Positions 6,347 through 8,508 of a stretch of 8,508 nucleotides of DNA are shown in pieces. This DNA is from an uncultured Hyphomonadaceae bacterium (GTDB taxonomy: Bacteria > Pseudomonadota > Alphaproteobacteria > Caulobacterales > Hyphomonadaceae). Every line of letters begins with the position of its first letter. Within the stretch, counting starts at the first letter, position 1. The position numbers and the translations under genes were made by a program. The notes under the pieces are model-generated. The model saw only the letters and a program-made list of their open reading frames with translations. It was not told where the DNA came from and made no database searches. The DNA lies in contig CALLCD010000132.1 in the NCBI GenBank assembly GCA_938049795.1, positions 1 through 8,508 on the forward strand, in the 5' to 3' direction.

Positions 6347-7120
6347 TTAGGCAGACCCCGTCTGTCCGCGCGGGGTCGGACCATCATCGGCCCGCTCCGC
6401 CTCGAGCGTCGCCTTGCGCACCCACGGATACCGGCTCGCCACCTCATCCGTATAGCCCAGATTACGCGCCGTCGCGCTGCGTCCACGCTCGGTCGCATCT
6501 TTATAATAAGAGCCAAGCAAAGCATCGAGCCAGAAACTCGTAATCGAATAATTACCCCGCTCATCATGATAATGATGCAGCAGATGCGCGCGCTTCACAA
6601 AAGCCAGAAAGCGCGATTTCGGCATAAAGCCCAAATGCTGGATGCAGTGGACATATTCATAAAACATCGTCATAAAAATGCCCGACGCAATCGCCAGCGC
6701 CGCCCCGCCAGGGCCTGCAATCAGAAACCCGATCGGCCCGTAAATCAACCCAATCGGCGGCAACGTCGTATGCAGTCCGCCAAACAGGACCGACAGCTCG
6801 TTTGGCCGCTGATGATGATCATAATGGGTCCGCTTCCACAGCTTCGCCGTCACTTTGAACCGCATCAAAAGCGTTGAATGCAGGATAAATCTGTGCGTAA
6901 TATACCAGACCACCGGATGCCCGATAAACGGAACAGCAAACGCCGCCAGCAGCCACAGCGCCGACCCGCCCAGATACAGCGTTGTCGCAAACCCTGTCAG
7001 CATCAGCGCCAGATAGACCTGCACACCCGGATAGGTGAAATACGCCGTATTCAGCTCGCGAATGCCCATGCGATTGAGCAAATGCTGCTGACTTTTCCAG
7101 GATTTCATACTCATGAACAT
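6347..7120 (-). CDS. Fatty acid hydroxylase / sterol desaturase superfamily protein
   Basis: A 257-residue integral-membrane di-iron oxygenase of the FA_hydroxylase superfamily. The histidine boxes are complete: HRFILH (H76, H81), HYDHH (H99, H102, H103), HCIQH (H158, H162) and HLLHHYH (H179, H182, H183, H185). Hydrophobic segments lie near 33-50, 53-73, 111-137 and 139-155, leaving the histidines on the cytoplasmic face. Family members introduce OH groups or double bonds into sterols, carotenoids, alkanes or acyl chains; the eukaryotic FA2H/Scs7 branch 2-hydroxylates the ceramide fatty acid. Placed directly before a ceramide-synthase-like gene, hydroxylation of a sphingolipid is the most economical guess. 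The first ATG (7120) has AGACAGG seven bases upstream; ATG 7114 and 7108 are alternative starts. The C-terminal 25 residues are polar and low-complexity. It is probably the first gene of the operon, with a 131-bp AT-richer leader. Confidence 0.88.
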   Translation of the reverse strand: MFMSMKSWKSQQHLLNRMGIRELNTAYFTYPGVQVYLALMLTGFATTLYLGGSALWLLAAFAVPFIGHPVVWYITHRFILHSTLLMRFKVTAKLWKRTHYDHHQRPNELSVLFGGLHTTLPPIGLIYGPIGFLIAGPGGAALAIASGIFMTMFYEYVHCIQHLGFMPKSRFLAFVKRAHLLHHYHDERGNYSITSFWLDALLGSYYKDATERGRSATARNLGYTDEVASRYPWVRKATLEAERADDGPTPRGQTGSA

Positions 7121-7156
7121 GGCAGGGCCTGTCTCTTATTGTGTCTCGGCGCGCCG

Positions 7157-7215
7157 TATAAATTCACGCATTAACCGAATAAGCGCGCTTTATATCGTGC
7201 AAATCATATCCGTAC
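7157..7215 (-). promoter_or_regulatory. Probable promoter region of the lipid operon
   Basis: The 131 bp between the DUF2141 gene and the hydroxylase start contain an AT-rich patch in GC-rich surroundings. On the minus strand it holds TTGCAC (7202-7197), TATAAA (7194-7189) and TTTATAC (about 7163-7157), none paired at ideal 17-bp spacing with a partner hexamer. Two perfect 10-bp palindromes flank it: AAGCGCGCTT (7181-7190) and CGGCGCGCCG (7147-7156), which could be protein-binding sites. The region is the natural place for the operon promoter, but the exact elements are not resolved. No clear terminator for the DUF2141 gene was seen. Confidence 0.35.
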
Positions 7216-7251
7216 CAGTCCCGCTGACGCATTCTTGACCGGCCGCTGCCT

Positions 7252-7788
7252 TTAGCCGCGCCCCGTGCGCAGGTTCAGCTCGAGATCAATCCCGTCCTCG
7301 CCCACTTCGAACGATGCCTCCTCCAGCCGTGGCTTGCGCAATTTCAGCCGCCGGTTCAGCGACAGCGCGAACGGTTCTTTCGGTAACATATTCCACTTCC
7401 GGTCCAGCTTCCGGTCCGCATCGCGATCATGATAACTCGCCAGCGCATAGGTGCCCACCGTCTCCAGCGTTATACAGATCGCCATCGGTCCATCCGTCGC
7501 CGGCACCCGAATACGCCGCAACCGCGCTTCCTTTGAGAGAAAATTGTCCGCATCATCGCTATAAAGCTCGACCACCAGCACGCCGCCCGCCTCCACATTG
7601 TGCACCTCGGTCCTGATCTGCAGCAGCGCCGGATCGCACGCATCTGCCGCTTCACCTTTGTAAATATTCAACTCGGGCGCGTAATTTGTATCAAGAACCT
7701 CGTCCTGCGCAACGCTATGGCTTGCCATAACCGCTGCAAAGAGCGCAGAAATAGCAGCCAGTTTCATCATTCCGGACATGATTTTCAT
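7252..7788 (-). CDS. Secreted DUF2141-domain protein
   Basis: A 178-residue exported protein of unknown function. The N-terminus is a signal peptide: basic start, hydrophobic core about residues 9-22, and a likely signal peptidase I site after SVA (27|28). The mature part is a single beta-sandwich DUF2141 domain. Its signature is YALASYHDRDADRKLD (114-129) followed by LPKEPFALS (135-143), which corresponds to the family's YA-x-YHDxNxNGKLD and P-K-E-G-x-x-x-S pattern. C51 and C105 could form a disulfide in the periplasm. Start ATG 7788 is preceded by AAGGTG about seven bases upstream. The gene is divergent from lptF and points toward the lipid operon, with 131 bp between, so it may be co-transcribed or separate. 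DUF2141 proteins are often near membrane-lipid or carotenoid genes, but no biochemical role is known to me. Confidence 0.85.
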   Translation of the reverse strand: MKIMSGMMKLAAISALFAAVMASHSVAQDEVLDTNYAPELNIYKGEAADACDPALLQIRTEVHNVEAGGVLVVELYSDDADNFLSKEARLRRIRVPATDGPMAICITLETVGTYALASYHDRDADRKLDRKWNMLPKEPFALSLNRRLKLRKPRLEEASFEVGEDGIDLELNLRTGRG

Positions 7789-7882
7789 AAGATAGCACCT
7801 TCCAATTCACCGAGCGCTGTGGCCTTACTGATGTAAGAAGTTTATCAGACAAACCCAACTCCTCCAGCATGAAAAGGCTGTA
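7789..7882. promoter_or_regulatory. Divergent promoter region between DUF2141 gene and lptF
   Basis: This 94-bp gap must carry control signals for both directions. It holds an inverted repeat CTTAC-N4-GTAAG (7824-7828 and 7833-7837), a possible operator. No -35/-10 pair of good quality was recognised in either direction; TTTATCAG near 7840 and GATAGCACC near 7791 are the only AT-richer segments. Confidence 0.4.
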
Positions 7883-7883
7883 A
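7869..7883 (+). other. Four-codon mini-ORF overlapping the lptF start
   Basis: ATG AAA AGG CTG TAA reads M-K-R-L-stop, with its stop sharing bases with the lptF ATG (TAATG). The AAAAGG inside it (7872-7877) is also the lptF Shine-Dalgarno, five bases before the ATG. It may be chance; there is no Shine-Dalgarno of its own that stands out (CTCCAGC precedes it). Confidence 0.2.
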
Positions 7884-8508
7884 TGCGTCGGCTCGATATT
7901 TATCTACTGAAACAATGTGTTCAGGTTGTTGTCGGTTTGACCTTGCTGGCGCTCGGCGTCCTGCTGCTCGAACGCCTCCTGCGCATTTTCGAGCTTGTCT
8001 CCAACACCGATGACACAATCGGCGCCGCCGCGCGCATGCTGCTCAACCTCATTCCCTATTATCTCGGCCTCGCCATCCCCGTCGCGCTCTTCCTCGGCGT
8101 TCTGATCACCGTAGACCGCGTCTCGCGCACGGGCGAGCTGTCCGCCTCGCTCGCCGCCGGTGTCTCCATGTTCGACATCCTCCGCCCCTTCATGCTGATC
8201 GCAGGCGTGCTCGCGCTGGTCAGCCTGCTCGTCATGGGCTTCCTGCAGCCGCTTGGCCGCTATGATTTCCGCGCCACCGTGGACCACGTCGAACAGACCT
8301 CCGACGAAGCCGTCTTCCAGGAGGGCAAATTCGCCCAGAGCGGCAGCTTCGTCTTCTGGACCGAAGACCGCTCCGGCGGCGACCGATTAGGGCCGGTCTT
8401 CATTCTCGAAGAAGACACCGCCAACGCCGCCGAACGCATCACCACCGCCCCCTCCGGCCGGATCGGGCGCGGCGTGCTCGAAGACGAAACCCGCATCACC
8501 CTCAACAC
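7883..8508 (+). CDS. lptF: LPS export ABC transporter permease LptF (3'-truncated by window edge)
   Basis: LptF is one of two permeases (with LptG) of the inner-membrane LptB2FG complex that extracts lipopolysaccharide and passes it to LptC/A. The visible 208 codons start MRRLDIYLLKQ, the usual amphipathic opening of the YjgP/YjgQ family. TM1 lies at about residues 13-30, then comes the conserved stretch LLNLIPYYLGLAIPVALFLGVL (about 53-75), RTGELSASLAAGVS (about 86-99), and a TM near 104-124. After these the periplasmic beta-jellyroll domain begins (QEGKFAQSGSFVFW). The family has about 360-400 residues, so roughly half is missing; lptG probably follows. Start chosen for AAAAGG five bases upstream and for family fit. 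LptF rather than LptG is assigned from the N-terminal pattern and is the more likely but not certain choice. Confidence 0.88.
   Translation, partial: MRRLDIYLLKQCVQVVVGLTLLALGVLLLERLLRIFELVSNTDDTIGAAARMLLNLIPYYLGLAIPVALFLGVLITVDRVSRTGELSASLAAGVSMFDILRPFMLIAGVLALVSLLVMGFLQPLGRYDFRATVDHVEQTSDEAVFQEGKFAQSGSFVFWTEDRSGGDRLGPVFILEEDTANAAERITTAPSGRIGRGVLEDETRITLN

Noticed and set aside
5586..6350. A 254-codon plus-strand ORF opposite the GNAT gene
   Set aside because: It is histidine/arginine/proline-rich, antisense to a conserved protein, and shows no ribosome binding site or domain.
7904..8287. Minus-strand 127-codon ORF opposite lptF
   Set aside because: It is rich in Gln/Glu/His/Asp, the expected antisense of a membrane protein, and lptF is clearly the coding frame.
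1..8508. CRISPR arrays, tRNA/rRNA genes, IS elements or prophage genes
   Set aside because: No regularly spaced repeats, cloverleaf-like sequences, transposase motifs or phage proteins were recognised on either strand.

Overview
The window looks like chromosomal DNA of an alphaproteobacterium, most likely of the Caulobacterales / Hyphomonadaceae type. The clues are high GC, strong C/G preference at third codon positions, an alphaproteobacterial HslU with a glycine/methionine-rich I-domain insert, and a gene set that recalls the sphingolipid genes of Caulobacter. No marker in the window fixes the genus.

Layout: positions 1-1122 hold the 3' part of hslU (+ strand), cut by the window edge inside its Walker A motif. 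A short intergenic stretch (1123-1332) carries a perfect REP-like palindrome. From 7788 back to 1333 every gene is on the minus strand. In transcription order these are a secreted DUF2141 protein, a histidine-box fatty acid hydroxylase, a large GNAT-type acyltransferase resembling bacterial ceramide synthase, a GTG-started nucleotidyltransferase, a MOP-superfamily (Wzx-like) flippase, a HAD-IB phosphatase, and finally a lower-GC BNR/Asp-box beta-propeller protein that looks like a separate, possibly acquired unit. The partial lptF gene (7883 to the right edge, + strand) diverges from the DUF2141 gene across a 94-bp shared promoter region.

The most interesting part is the five-gene block 7120-2361. 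Its genes are separated by only 35, 15, 4 and 11 bp, so it is very probably one transcript. The GNAT protein resembles the family that includes the N-acyltransferase of bacterial ceramide synthesis (often mislabelled dATP pyrophosphohydrolase). The hydroxylase belongs to the superfamily that 2-hydroxylates ceramide acyl chains in eukaryotes. The nucleotidyltransferase could activate a head-group precursor, as a phosphoglycerate cytidylyltransferase is reported to do in Caulobacter (from memory, not checked). A flippase and a phosphatase complete a plausible cassette for building, hydroxylating, decorating and translocating an anionic or glyco-sphingolipid. No serine palmitoyltransferase or ketosphinganine reductase lies in the window, so this would be only part of the pathway. 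The neighbouring lptF concerns lipopolysaccharide export, so two outer-membrane lipid functions sit side by side.

Functions of the block are inferred from families and neighbourhood. What the sequence itself shows is intact ORFs with the family motifs described in each entry.
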